A DNA stretch of 64,000 nucleotides, taken from assembly GCA_964569085.1 (NCBI GenBank), contig CAZMTA010000003.1, positions 1 to 64,000 on the forward strand, read 5' to 3'. Under the pieces are notes generated by a model that saw nothing but the letters and a program-made list of their open reading frames with translations, did no database searches and was not told the DNA's origin. The translations under genes and the position numbers were made by a program. The DNA comes from JAJCZZ01 sp964569085. Its GTDB lineage: Bacteria > Gemmatimonadota > Gemmatimonadetes > Longimicrobiales > Gaopeijiaceae. Shown in pieces: positions 22,397 to 29,899 of the stretch. Every line of letters begins with the position of its first letter. The stretch's first letter is position 1.

Positions 22397-23083
22397 ATGA
22401 ACCCCCTCCGCCCCGCCCTCCTGGCCGCCCTCCTCGTCGGCACCGCCGCCTGCGCGGCGGGCTCCGGCGCGGAGACCGACCCGGCGCCGCCCGCCCCCGA
22501 GGCCGCCCCCGCGGACCGGGAGCGCCTCGCGCGCCTGGAGGCCCTCTACGAGGCCCGGCAGGACAGCGCGCGCATGGACTTCCACCCGGCCGACGTCCAC
22601 TTCATCACCGGGATGATCGTCCACCATGCCCAGGCGCTGGTCATGGCGGGCTGGGCCCCGGACCAGGCGGGCAGCGACGCCATGCGCACGCTGGCCGCCC
22701 GCATCACCAACGCCCAGCGGGACGAGATCGCCCTCATGCAGCGCTGGCTCCGCGATCGCGGGCAGCCCGTGCCCCAGGTGGACGAGCGCGGCCACGTGAC
22801 GGGCCCCGGCGCGGACATGCGCATGCAGGGGCTCCTCACCGACGCCCAGCTCCGCGAGCTCGAGGCGGCCCGGGGCGAGGCCTTCGACAGCCTCTTCCTG
22901 ACCTACATGATCCCCCATCACGAGGGGGCCGTGGCCATGGTCCACCACCTGTTCGCCACCGACGGCGCCGCCCAGGGCGACCTGGTCTTCAAGCTGGCGT
23001 CGGACATCCAGGTCGATCAGTCTTCGGAGATCGCCCGTATGAAGAGGATGCTGGACGCCATGCGCGCCCAGGCTCCTCGCTGA
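22397..23083 (+). CDS. DUF305 lipoprotein
   Basis: 228 residues. Lipoprotein-like signal MNPLRPALLAALLVGTAAC. Two DUF305 half-motifs are present: FITGMIVHHAQALVMAGW (about residue 70) and YMIPHHEGAVAMVHHLF (about residue 175). The paired HH residues in each half point to a ferritin-like helical bundle, and members near copper genes are thought to bind metals. The next gene, a LVIVD-repeat lipoprotein, begins 47 bases later and is probably in the same transcript. Periplasmic, membrane-anchored. Precise role unknown. Confidence 0.8.
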   Translation: MNPLRPALLAALLVGTAACAAGSGAETDPAPPAPEAAPADRERLARLEALYEARQDSARMDFHPADVHFITGMIVHHAQALVMAGWAPDQAGSDAMRTLAARITNAQRDEIALMQRWLRDRGQPVPQVDERGHVTGPGADMRMQGLLTDAQLRELEAARGEAFDSLFLTYMIPHHEGAVAMVHHLFATDGAAQGDLVFKLASDIQVDQSSEIARMKRMLDAMRAQAPR

Positions 23084-23130
23084 TCCGTTCCCTGCCCCAC
23101 CCTCCACGAACCCACGTCCCAGGACACGCC

Positions 23131-25122
23131 ATGAGCGACCGCACCTCCCGTACCCGCCGCCTCCCGGCCCTCGCCGGCGTCGCGGCCGCCCTCGTCGTCG
23201 CCGGCTGTGCCGCCGGCGCCGGGATGGGCGTCGATCTTCCCTCGGTGGCGCCGCCCTCGGCCGCGCCCCGGCCGCTGGAGATCGAGGCCCCCAGCCCCGA
23301 CCCCCGCGAGGGCCTGGGCGCCGGCCTGTTCGACGCCGAGGAGGCCGCCTGGAATCTCCGGGTCGTCTCCCGCACGCCCCCGGAGGAGCCCTTCGTGGGC
23401 CAGACCAACTCCGACCTCGCCTTCAAGGACGACTACGTCTTCCAGGGCAACTACGACGGCGTGCAGATCTGGGACATCTCGAACCCGGCCGCGCCGCGCT
23501 CGGTGATCAGCTACGTCTGCCCGGCCTCGCAGAGCGACGTGAGCGTCTACGGTGACCTCCTCTTCGTCTCGGGCGAGGGCCTCGGCGGCCGCCTCGACTG
23601 CGGGACCGAGGGCGTCGACCAGCAGATCAGCGACGTGCGCCTGCGCGGCATCCGGATCTTCGACATCTCCGACATCGAGAACCCGGAGTACATCCACAAC
23701 GTCCAGACCTGCCGGGGCTCGCACACCCACACGGTGCTGAAGGACCCGGACGACGACGACAACGTCTACGTCTACGTCTCCGGCTCGGCCCCGGTGCGTC
23801 CTTCCGAGGAGCTGCCCGGCTGCGTGGCGGCGCTCCCCTCGGACGACCCCAACTCCGCGCTCTTCCGCATCGAGGTGATCCGGGTGCCGCTGGCGAACCC
23901 CGCCGCGGCGGAGATCGTGAGCTCCCCGAGGATCTTCGACGACCTGGTGGCGCCGCCGGAGCACGGACCGGCGCCGGCGGATCTGGCGGCCGTGGAAGAG
24001 GCCCGCGCCGCGGGCGGATTCATCATCGAGATCGACGGCGATCCCATGGTGCTCCCCGACCGGTACGTGGACCAGCTCCTGGGGCAGATCATGGCCCAGC
24101 GGGGCGCCACCGGTGACCCCACCGCCCAGGACAGCGCCGCGCTGCGGAGCTTCCTGCCCCAGCTCGCCGAGCAGTTCGCCGGCGGACCCACGGCGGGCAT
24201 GGGCCCGACCCAGTGCCACGACATCACGGTCTACCCGGCCGTCGGGCTGGGCGGCGGCGCCTGCGAGGGCTACGGGCTCCTCCTGGACATCTCGGATCCG
24301 GTGAACCCCCGGCGTCTGGACGCCGTCTCGGACTCCAACTTCAGCTACTGGCACTCCGCCACCTTCGACAACTCCGGCACGAAGCTCCTCTTCAGCGACG
24401 AGTGGGGCGGCGGCGGCGGGCCCAAGTGCCGCGAGAGCGACCCCATGGAGTGGGGCGCGGACGCCATCTTCACCATCGAAGAGGGCAACCGCATGGAGTT
24501 CCAGAGCTACTACAAGATCCCCGCGGCCCAGACGCCCCAGGAGAACTGCGTGGCGCACAACGGCTCGCTGATCCCCATCCCGGGACGCGACGTCATGGTG
24601 CAGTCCTGGTACCAGGGCGGGATCTCCATCTTCGACTGGACCGACCCGGCCAACCCCGTGGAGATCGCCTTCCACGACCGGGGCCCGGTGAACGCCGAGG
24701 AGATGGGCAACGGCGGCGCCTGGAGCGCCTACTGGTACGACGGCCACATCGTCAGCTCCGAGATCGCGCGGGGGCTGGACGTCTTCGAGCTGCTGCCGAG
24801 CCCGGCGCTCTCGGAGAACGAGATCGAGGCGGCCCGCTCCGTGGAGCTCCGCCTGCTGAACTCCCAGGGGCAGCCGAAGTTCGAGTGGCCCCACACGTTC
24901 GCCCTGGCCGGGGCCTACCTGGACCAGCTCGAGCGCTCCCGCTCGGCGTCCCAGGCGTGGATCGACGGCGTGCGCGCCGAGCTGGCGAGCGCCGAGGCCA
25001 TGGGCTCCACGGGCTCCCTGGGCGCGCTCGCCGCGCGCATCGAGGCCGACGCGGGCCGCTCGGCGGATCCGGAGAAGGTGCGGATGCTGGCCGACGCCGT
25101 GGCCGGCCTGGCCGGGATGTAG
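23131..25122 (+). CDS. LVIVD-repeat (beta-propeller) lipoprotein
   Basis: 663 residues with lipobox VVAGC. The mature protein contains LVIVD-type repeats predicted to form beta-propeller blades: VQIWDISNPAAPRSVI, IRIFDISDIENPEYI, LLLDISDPVNPRRLD, ISIFDWTDPANPVEI, plus blade tops rich in His and Asn (GSHTHTVLKD, SYWHSATFDNSG). A helical insert (residues ~285-350) splits the repeats, and the last 100 residues are helical. There are no enzyme motifs; such proteins often bind partners or metals outside the cell. Paired with DUF305 upstream. Two strong hairpins follow the stop. Confidence 0.8.
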   Translation: MSDRTSRTRRLPALAGVAAALVVAGCAAGAGMGVDLPSVAPPSAAPRPLEIEAPSPDPREGLGAGLFDAEEAAWNLRVVSRTPPEEPFVGQTNSDLAFKDDYVFQGNYDGVQIWDISNPAAPRSVISYVCPASQSDVSVYGDLLFVSGEGLGGRLDCGTEGVDQQISDVRLRGIRIFDISDIENPEYIHNVQTCRGSHTHTVLKDPDDDDNVYVYVSGSAPVRPSEELPGCVAALPSDDPNSALFRIEVIRVPLANPAAAEIVSSPRIFDDLVAPPEHGPAPADLAAVEEARAAGGFIIEIDGDPMVLPDRYVDQLLGQIMAQRGATGDPTAQDSAALRSFLPQLAEQFAGGPTAGMGPTQCHDITVYPAVGLGGGACEGYGLLLDISDPVNPRRLDAVSDSNFSYWHSATFDNSGTKLLFSDEWGGGGGPKCRESDPMEWGADAIFTIEEGNRMEFQSYYKIPAAQTPQENCVAHNGSLIPIPGRDVMVQSWYQGGISIFDWTDPANPVEIAFHDRGPVNAEEMGNGGAWSAYWYDGHIVSSEIARGLDVFELLPSPALSENEIEAARSVELRLLNSQGQPKFEWPHTFALAGAYLDQLERSRSASQAWIDGVRAELASAEAMGSTGSLGALAARIEADAGRSADPEKVRMLADAVAGLAGM

Positions 25123-25141
25123 CCGCCGGCGGGACGTGACG

Positions 25142-25170
25142 ACGGACGGCCCGGAGACCGGGCCGTCCGT
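25142..25170. terminator. Hairpin between convergent genes
   Basis: Perfect 13-base-pair stem, ACGGACGGCCCGG / CCGGGCCGTCCGT, with loop AGA, 20 bases after the LVIVD gene stop. No T-run follows, so it may only slow polymerase or stabilise RNA; together with the next hairpin it separates two converging operons. Confidence 0.55.
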
Positions 25171-25187
25171 GAAGTGATGCGGGACCA

Positions 25188-25224
25188 GGGGCGCCGTCCG
25201 GGAAGACCGGGCGGCGCCCCTTTC
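25188..25224. terminator. Second hairpin, terminator-like
   Basis: A 14-base-pair stem with one G-T pair, GGGGCGCCGTCCGG / CCGGGCGGCGCCCC, loop GAAGA, followed by TTT on the + strand. Best rho-independent terminator candidate for the rightward DUF305-LVIVD unit, and probably also serves the leftward FadL gene end 34 bases further on. Confidence 0.6.
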
Positions 25225-25254
25225 CGTCGGGAAGGAGCGCCGTGAACGCCGCGT

Positions 25255-26757
25255 TCAGAAGGGCATGCGGACGCCCACCGTCACCACGGTCTGGGAGAGG
25301 CCGCTGGTGCTGCCGAGGTACTCGGCCCCGTTCAGGTGGCCCTGGGCGCAGGCGTCGAGCTCCGAGCTCAGCGCCCGGACGAGGCCCACGTCCAGCGGCA
25401 GGCGTCCCAGGGGCAGGGTCGCACCCATCGTCACGGCGTCGGTGGCGATGGCGGGGAAGGCGATGAAGACCGTGTTGTCCGGGACCGGGTTGTCGGCGTG
25501 GATGTAGCCGGCCCGAAGCGCCGTGTTCTCAAGCCCCGTGTACGCCACCCCCACCTTGGCGCTCCAGGCGTCCTCCCAGTGGAGGGGGAAGGGGTACTCG
25601 AAGGTGGCCCGGGCCGGATCCCCGTTCATCATGACGTTCAGGTTGGCGTTGTCGCCCTCGGTGAGGACGAAGGGCATGGTGCCCTGGGCCTCGGACCACC
25701 GGCGCCACTCCACCTCGGCGGCCAGCCGGAGGGTGGGACGCAGCGGCGCCGACACCCCGGCGCCCACGGTCATGGGAAGGCTCAGCTCCGTGGCGGCCAC
25801 GTATTCGGCCGACACGCCGGCCGAGAGGTCGAGACCCGCGGCGCTGAGCTGCTGCATCACCGCGCCCTGCGCCTCGTCGGGGGTCTCCCCGTACGCCTGG
25901 GCCCGGGCCATGACCATGCCCTCCAGCATCTGCCCGAACTGGGCCGTCATGTCGATCACGGCGGTTCCCCCGTCCAGGGTGATGGGGCGCTCCGGCGTCC
26001 ACGAGGCGGCGAACGCGAGCCCACCCGGCCCGCGGTAGCCCACGCCTACGTCCGCCGTCCATCCGAGACCCGCGTACCCCTCGGAGTCGCCGTAGGCCGT
26101 CAGCTCCGTGAACTGCTGGAAGAGGGGCCCGTAGACCCCGGGGTCGAGCTGCGCGATCCCGGCCATGCCCAGCGGCGCGGACGGTGGCAGGGTGAAGGGC
26201 ATCCGGAACTCGCGGATCTGGGCGTAGACCAGGCTCACGCTCCCCCCGACGCTCCACCCCGGCGCGAAGCGCCATGCCACGGCGGGGCCGGCCTTGAGCG
26301 CCGCGAAGAAGGTCTCGTAGTCCACTCCGACCCCATCCGGCCCGCTCAGAAGGTCGTGCCGGAGCGAGAAGTCGGAGCCGAAGCCCCCGATGGGCTCGAC
26401 GCCCACCGCCCACGCCACGTCCCGGCCCAGGCGGTTGCCGGTCCAGGCCGCGGAGAAGAGGGGATAGCTGTGCCGGGCGCCGGTCACCTGCACCGGATTC
26501 GCGGCGTTGGTGAAGGTGACGGTGGGGTTGAAGCTGGTGAGGTTGAGCTCCAGCGTCGGCCGCTCGAAGTCCACCACCGCGGCGGGGTCGCGGAAGAGGC
26601 TCGTGGGGGCGTCGGGCTGGGCACGGGTCACGCACCCGAGACCCGAGATCCGCGCGGAGAGGCACTGCATGACGAAGCCGTTGGTCTGGGCCGCCCCGGG
26701 GGCGGCCGCGGCGGCCAGCCCGACGGCCAGCGCGACGGCGAGAGTCCTGCGCTTCAT
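25255..26757 (-). CDS. FadL/OmpP1-type outer-membrane porin in the sulfide operon
   Basis: 500 residues. Signal peptide MKRRTLAVALAVGLAAAAAPGAAQ. The mature N-terminus has the plug-like NGFVMQCLSARISGLGCVTRAQ with two Cys, then SLFRDPAAVVDF, followed by repeated barrel strands (LGWTADVGVGYRGPGGLAFAASW, AGYIHADNPVPDNTVFIAFP) and an ending VTVGVRMPF with C-terminal Phe. FadL proteins carry hydrophobic molecules such as fatty acids or aromatics across the outer membrane. It follows the DsrE gene by 85 bases in the same direction, so it is the last gene of the SQR operon; its cargo might be a hydrophobic sulfur compound, which is inference. Promoter of its own not excluded. Confidence 0.8.
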   Translation of the reverse strand: MKRRTLAVALAVGLAAAAAPGAAQTNGFVMQCLSARISGLGCVTRAQPDAPTSLFRDPAAVVDFERPTLELNLTSFNPTVTFTNAANPVQVTGARHSYPLFSAAWTGNRLGRDVAWAVGVEPIGGFGSDFSLRHDLLSGPDGVGVDYETFFAALKAGPAVAWRFAPGWSVGGSVSLVYAQIREFRMPFTLPPSAPLGMAGIAQLDPGVYGPLFQQFTELTAYGDSEGYAGLGWTADVGVGYRGPGGLAFAASWTPERPITLDGGTAVIDMTAQFGQMLEGMVMARAQAYGETPDEAQGAVMQQLSAAGLDLSAGVSAEYVAATELSLPMTVGAGVSAPLRPTLRLAAEVEWRRWSEAQGTMPFVLTEGDNANLNVMMNGDPARATFEYPFPLHWEDAWSAKVGVAYTGLENTALRAGYIHADNPVPDNTVFIAFPAIATDAVTMGATLPLGRLPLDVGLVRALSSELDACAQGHLNGAEYLGSTSGLSQTVVTVGVRMPF

Positions 26758-26842
26758 GGTCCCTCCTCGCCCCCGGCGTCCGGGAGCGGTGTGGGGGGAG
26801 GGTCGGGGGGAGGCCCCTGGGGGCCGGATCGGCGGCGCGCGC

Positions 26843-27361
26843 TCAGATGAAGACGATCTGGGCGCCCTCCGACTTCTCGAAGAACTCCATGGCCGTGATG
26901 ACGTCGTCCACCTGGGGCAGCAGCTCGTCCTCCTCGATGTCCATCATCTCCATGGCCATCTTGCAGGCGTAGAGCTCCGCCCCGGCGTCGTGGAGCGTCT
27001 CCACCATCTCGCGGATGGGCGGCACGTCGATCTCGTCGATCTTCTTCCGCATCATCCGCGTGGCGAAGGCCTCCATCCCGGGAATGGGGGTGAGCATGTT
27101 GGGCATGTGCATGGCCGGGTTGCCGACGATGCCGGCGTGGAGACGGTCGACGGTCTTCTCCCGCACGATGTCCATGCCCCAGAAGGTGAAGAAGACGACG
27201 GCATCGATGCCCATCATGCGGGCGGCGTTGGCCAGGACCAGCCCGGGGTACGCCATGTCCAGCGTCCCCTTGGAGCAGATGATGGCCACCTTCCGTCGGG
27301 TCGGGGCATCGGGGGCCGCGGGGCCGGTGCCGAGGGGGGCGTCCAGGGTGGTGGTGCTCAT
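26843..27361 (-). CDS. DsrE/DsrF/DrsH-like sulfur-carrier protein
   Basis: 172 residues. Family features: KVAIICSKGTLDMAYPGLVL, ANAARMMGIDAVVFFTFWGM, GNPAMHMPNMLTPIPGMEAF, and ELYACKMAMEMMDIEEDEL. The Cys in LYACKMAM is the position that carries persulfide in DsrE-type proteins; another Cys sits in IICSKG. The N-terminal ~22 residues are a flexible extension. No signal peptide: cytoplasmic. It lies 46 bases after the DsrC-fusion gene and downstream of SQR, so a relay SQR to DsrE to DsrC is suggested. Some homologues are annotated peroxiredoxin-like. Confidence 0.85.
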   Translation of the reverse strand: MSTTTLDAPLGTGPAAPDAPTRRKVAIICSKGTLDMAYPGLVLANAARMMGIDAVVFFTFWGMDIVREKTVDRLHAGIVGNPAMHMPNMLTPIPGMEAFATRMMRKKIDEIDVPPIREMVETLHDAGAELYACKMAMEMMDIEEDELLPQVDDVITAMEFFEKSEGAQIVFI

Positions 27362-27407
27362 GGTGTCTCCTGTCCGGCCCCGGGGGGCCGGCGCGGGGGT
27401 GTCGGGT

Positions 27408-28412
27408 TCAGACGCAGCTCTTGGGCTTCTTCAGCCCCGAGATCCGGGCCGCCAGGACGGCCGGCCCCCCGGGGAAGAGTCGGTACAGGTCCTTCTGCGT
27501 GACCCCGGTCTCGGCCACGATGCGACGGATCCCGGGGGCGGCGCCGGCGTCGGCTCCGTCCTCCCGGACGAAGTCGATCACCCGCCAGTGCTCGTCGGTG
27601 AGGGCGAGCCCGGCGTCGGCGGCGAACCGCTCCGCCACCTCCCGGCTCCAGTCGGTGGGGTCGTGGAGGTTGCCGTCGGGATCGAGAGCGACGGTGCGCC
27701 CGCCCACCTCGAGGGACCCGGCGACGGGAGGCGGCCCGGCGGCCACGCTGCGCGCCGTGGGAGCCTCGCAGGCGGTGGGGACCGCGGGACGGGCCCGCCG
27801 AGGGGCGGCCGCCGGCGCCGGGCGTGCCCCGCCCCCGGCGGGCCCGCTCCCTTCGCCGAGCCCGCGGAGGAGGGCCAGCGCCGCTCCCATGCCCCGCCGG
27901 ACCCGGGGCGCCCGGGCCCGCCGGAAGAGGGTCCAGAGGCCGGGGGCCGGCCCGCGCTGGGCCTCGTGCATGGCGTGGACCAGCCGCGGCGCCATCCCGG
28001 TCACCTCCGGGGCGGCCAGGGCGCGGGCCGCCCGCACCAGCTCGGGGGTGGCGGCGGCCAGGGCGTGGAGGTCCGCCGGGTCGAGCCCGGCCAGCGCCGT
28101 CTCCAGCGCCCGCACGGCCTCGGTGGAGTTCGCCCAGGCCCCGGAGCGGTCGAGCCTGTCCAGCCGGTCCCGGGCGAGGACGATGGCTCCGTTGACGGCC
28201 GGAACGAGGTCCTCGACCAGGTCCTCGAGCTCCTCCCGGCGGCGGTCCAGGCGCTCCACGGTGGCCGTGAGCCGGTCGATCTTGGCGTGGAGGTCGCCCA
28301 GCGGATCGCTCTCCGCGAGAACGGCGGAGAGGGAAGACGGGGGTCCGGGTGCGTGCCACTCGGAGGACGAAGGGGGATGTCCGTTCGTCCCGGATACGGT
28401 CTCGGCGCTCAT
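27408..28412 (-). CDS. DUF1641 domain fused to a TusE/DsrC-type sulfur carrier
   Basis: 334 residues, ATG at 28412, two bases after the SQR stop. Residues ~30-170 are DUF1641-like: DLHAKIDRLTATVERLDRR, then helical ATPELVRAARALAAPEVTGM. A Pro/Ala/Gly linker follows (~170-225), then a TusE/DsrC domain: VGGRTVALDPDGNLHDPTDW, AADAGLALTDEHWRVIDFVR, RIVAETGVTQKDLYRLFPG and the swinging tail ending KKPKSCV. The penultimate Cys (CysA) is present, but the second arm Cys of DsrC is Ala (AVLAARISGL), so it is TusE-like: able to carry one persulfide but not to form DsrC's internal disulfide or trisulfide. DUF1641 proteins are often encoded beside SQR; here the partner is covalently joined to a carrier. 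Confidence 0.88.
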   Translation of the reverse strand: MSAETVSGTNGHPPSSSEWHAPGPPSSLSAVLAESDPLGDLHAKIDRLTATVERLDRRREELEDLVEDLVPAVNGAIVLARDRLDRLDRSGAWANSTEAVRALETALAGLDPADLHALAAATPELVRAARALAAPEVTGMAPRLVHAMHEAQRGPAPGLWTLFRRARAPRVRRGMGAALALLRGLGEGSGPAGGGARPAPAAAPRRARPAVPTACEAPTARSVAAGPPPVAGSLEVGGRTVALDPDGNLHDPTDWSREVAERFAADAGLALTDEHWRVIDFVREDGADAGAAPGIRRIVAETGVTQKDLYRLFPGGPAVLAARISGLKKPKSCV

Positions 28413-28414
28413 GG

Positions 28415-29647
28415 TCAGCTCCACTTTCCAGCCATGGACATGGAGGGGCCGATCGAGCTCATGTCGGCCCCCTTCAGCAGCAGATTCCAGTAGGCCCACC
28501 GGAAGGCCATCTTGCCCCAGTGGTTGGCCTCCGACTCCTCGAGGAGGGTGAAGGGCCCGGCGCCCGGGAGGGGGAATCGCCCGGCCAGGGGCTCGGTGTC
28601 GTAGTTGAAGTCGATGAGGATGGCCTTCCCGAATCCGGTCTCGATGAAGCAGTTGGCGTGGCCGTCGAAGGACGCCGGTGGCTCCAGCCCGGTTACGGAG
28701 GCCGCCAGGTTCTCCGTGAGCACCTCGGCCTGGAAGTGGGCCACGGAGCCCGCCTTGGACGACGGGAGGTCCGTGGCGTCGCCCAGGACCCAGACGTTCT
28801 CCCACCCCTCCGAGCGGAGCGTGTGCTTGTGGGTGGGGATGAAGTCGGCCTCGTTCCCCATCCCCGAGCGGGCCACCACCGGGCTCCCGCGGTGCAGCGG
28901 AACCGACACCAGGAGGTCGAAGTCCAGCGTCCGGCCGTCGTAGGAGTGGAGGACGCCGTTGCGGCCGTCGACCTTCTCCACGGCCACGCTCGCCTCCACC
29001 CTGATGTCCTTCTCGTTGAGGACGTGGGTGAGGGCGTCCGAGCAGCGCTGCTTGGTGAAGGCCGAGTCCAGGGACGTGGCATAGACGAGCTCCACGTCCT
29101 CGCGGACCCCCCTCTCGTGGAAGAACCAGTCGGCCAGGAAGGCGAACTCCAGCGGCGCGACCGGACACTTGACCGGCATGTCCACCAGGTTCACCACGAC
29201 CCGACCGCCCCGGAATCCGGCCAGGCGATCCCTGAGGCCCAGGGCGCCGTCCACGGTATAGAAGTCGAACATCCGCTCCTTCCACCCGTCCTCGGTGAGC
29301 CCGGGCGTCTCCTCGGGGACGATGCGGGAGCCGGTCGCTACGACGAGCTGGTCGTAGTCGAGGCGGCTGCCGTCCGAGAAGCGGATCCGGCTCTGCTCGG
29401 GCTCGACCCGGTCGACCTCGCCCAGCACCAGCTCCACGCCGTCGGGGATGAAGCGGCTCCGCGGCTTGTGGAGCTGTCGACGCCCGTAGATGCCGAAGGG
29501 GAGGAAGAGGAGCCCGGGCTGGTAGAGGTGCCGGTCGTCCCGGTCCACCACCTGGATGCGCCACGCCCAGGGGTCCAGGCGCTCCCGGAGCTTGGCGGCC
29601 ATCATCGTTCCGGCGGTCCCGCCGCCGAGGATCACGAGCTTCTTCAC
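28415..29647 (-). CDS. sqr: Sulfide:quinone oxidoreductase
   Basis: 410 residues, GTG at 29647 behind GGGAGG. Oxidises sulfide at the membrane and passes electrons to quinone through FAD, releasing sulfane sulfur. FAD motif KLVILGGGTAGTMMAAKLRE, dipole QLVVATGSRI, and late GDATDLPSSKAGSVAHFQAE. The catalytic cysteines appear conserved: Cys161 in PVKCPVAPLEFAF corresponds to the KCAGAP motif and Cys333 in GHANCFIETGFGKAILIDF to the SCPLVTG motif of mitochondrial SQOR as I remember them; Cys202 is extra. The C-terminus (NHWGKMAFRWAYWNLLLKG) is amphipathic and should dock on the membrane. First gene of the operon with carriers and FadL; upstream sits the sigma-54 activator. Confidence 0.9.
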   Translation of the reverse strand: MKKLVILGGGTAGTMMAAKLRERLDPWAWRIQVVDRDDRHLYQPGLLFLPFGIYGRRQLHKPRSRFIPDGVELVLGEVDRVEPEQSRIRFSDGSRLDYDQLVVATGSRIVPEETPGLTEDGWKERMFDFYTVDGALGLRDRLAGFRGGRVVVNLVDMPVKCPVAPLEFAFLADWFFHERGVREDVELVYATSLDSAFTKQRCSDALTHVLNEKDIRVEASVAVEKVDGRNGVLHSYDGRTLDFDLLVSVPLHRGSPVVARSGMGNEADFIPTHKHTLRSEGWENVWVLGDATDLPSSKAGSVAHFQAEVLTENLAASVTGLEPPASFDGHANCFIETGFGKAILIDFNYDTEPLAGRFPLPGAGPFTLLEESEANHWGKMAFRWAYWNLLLKGADMSSIGPSMSMAGKWS

Positions 29648-29734
29648 GATGCCTCCCGCTCCGTGGGGTCGTTGCGCCGCCCTCTTCGTAAGGCGGGCTT
29701 CCACCCCTCTCCTGAAGCAGGGCTCGTACCGATC

Positions 29735-29750
29735 GGTGCAAGGGTCGCAC
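29735..29750. promoter_or_regulatory. Candidate operator before sqr (GTGCGA-N3-TTGCAC)
   Basis: On the minus strand GTGCGACCCTTGCACC, an imperfect inverted repeat, lies 88-103 bases before the sqr start. A TTGCAC/GTGCGA pair recurs in the hairpin at 29821 and before the activator gene. The distance suits an upstream activator site. The same stretch has a -12-like TTGCA, but its -24 part (TTGTGCG) is a poor sigma-54 match. Confidence 0.4.
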
Positions 29751-29820
29751 AAGTCGTTTCCACACAACACGTTGCGGTGATCCCGCCCGGCTTGGCCCCC
29801 TCTCGGGCGGCCCAAATCGA

Positions 29821-29854
29821 AACGGCGCGTTGCACCGGAGTGCGACGCGCCGTT
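29821..29854 (-). terminator. Inverted repeat between the activator gene and sqr
   Basis: Arms 29821-29835 and 29840-29854 pair over 15 bases with one mismatch, loop CGGA. Read leftward it is followed by TTTCGATTT, so it can end transcription of the activator gene 46 bases after its stop. Its inner part is TTGCAC-N4-GTGCGA, the same hexamers as the putative operator, so it may have a double role. Confidence 0.55.
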
Positions 29855-29899
29855 CCAGATCGTTCCAGGCGGCCCGCTCCCGGCCGCGCTCCCCCCTGA

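Noticed and set aside
29700..29760. Good sigma-54 promoter (-24/-12) before sqr
   Set aside because: TTGCA fits -12, but the -24 part TTGTGCG lacks the conserved GG, so I mark it only as a weak possibility within the operator entry.
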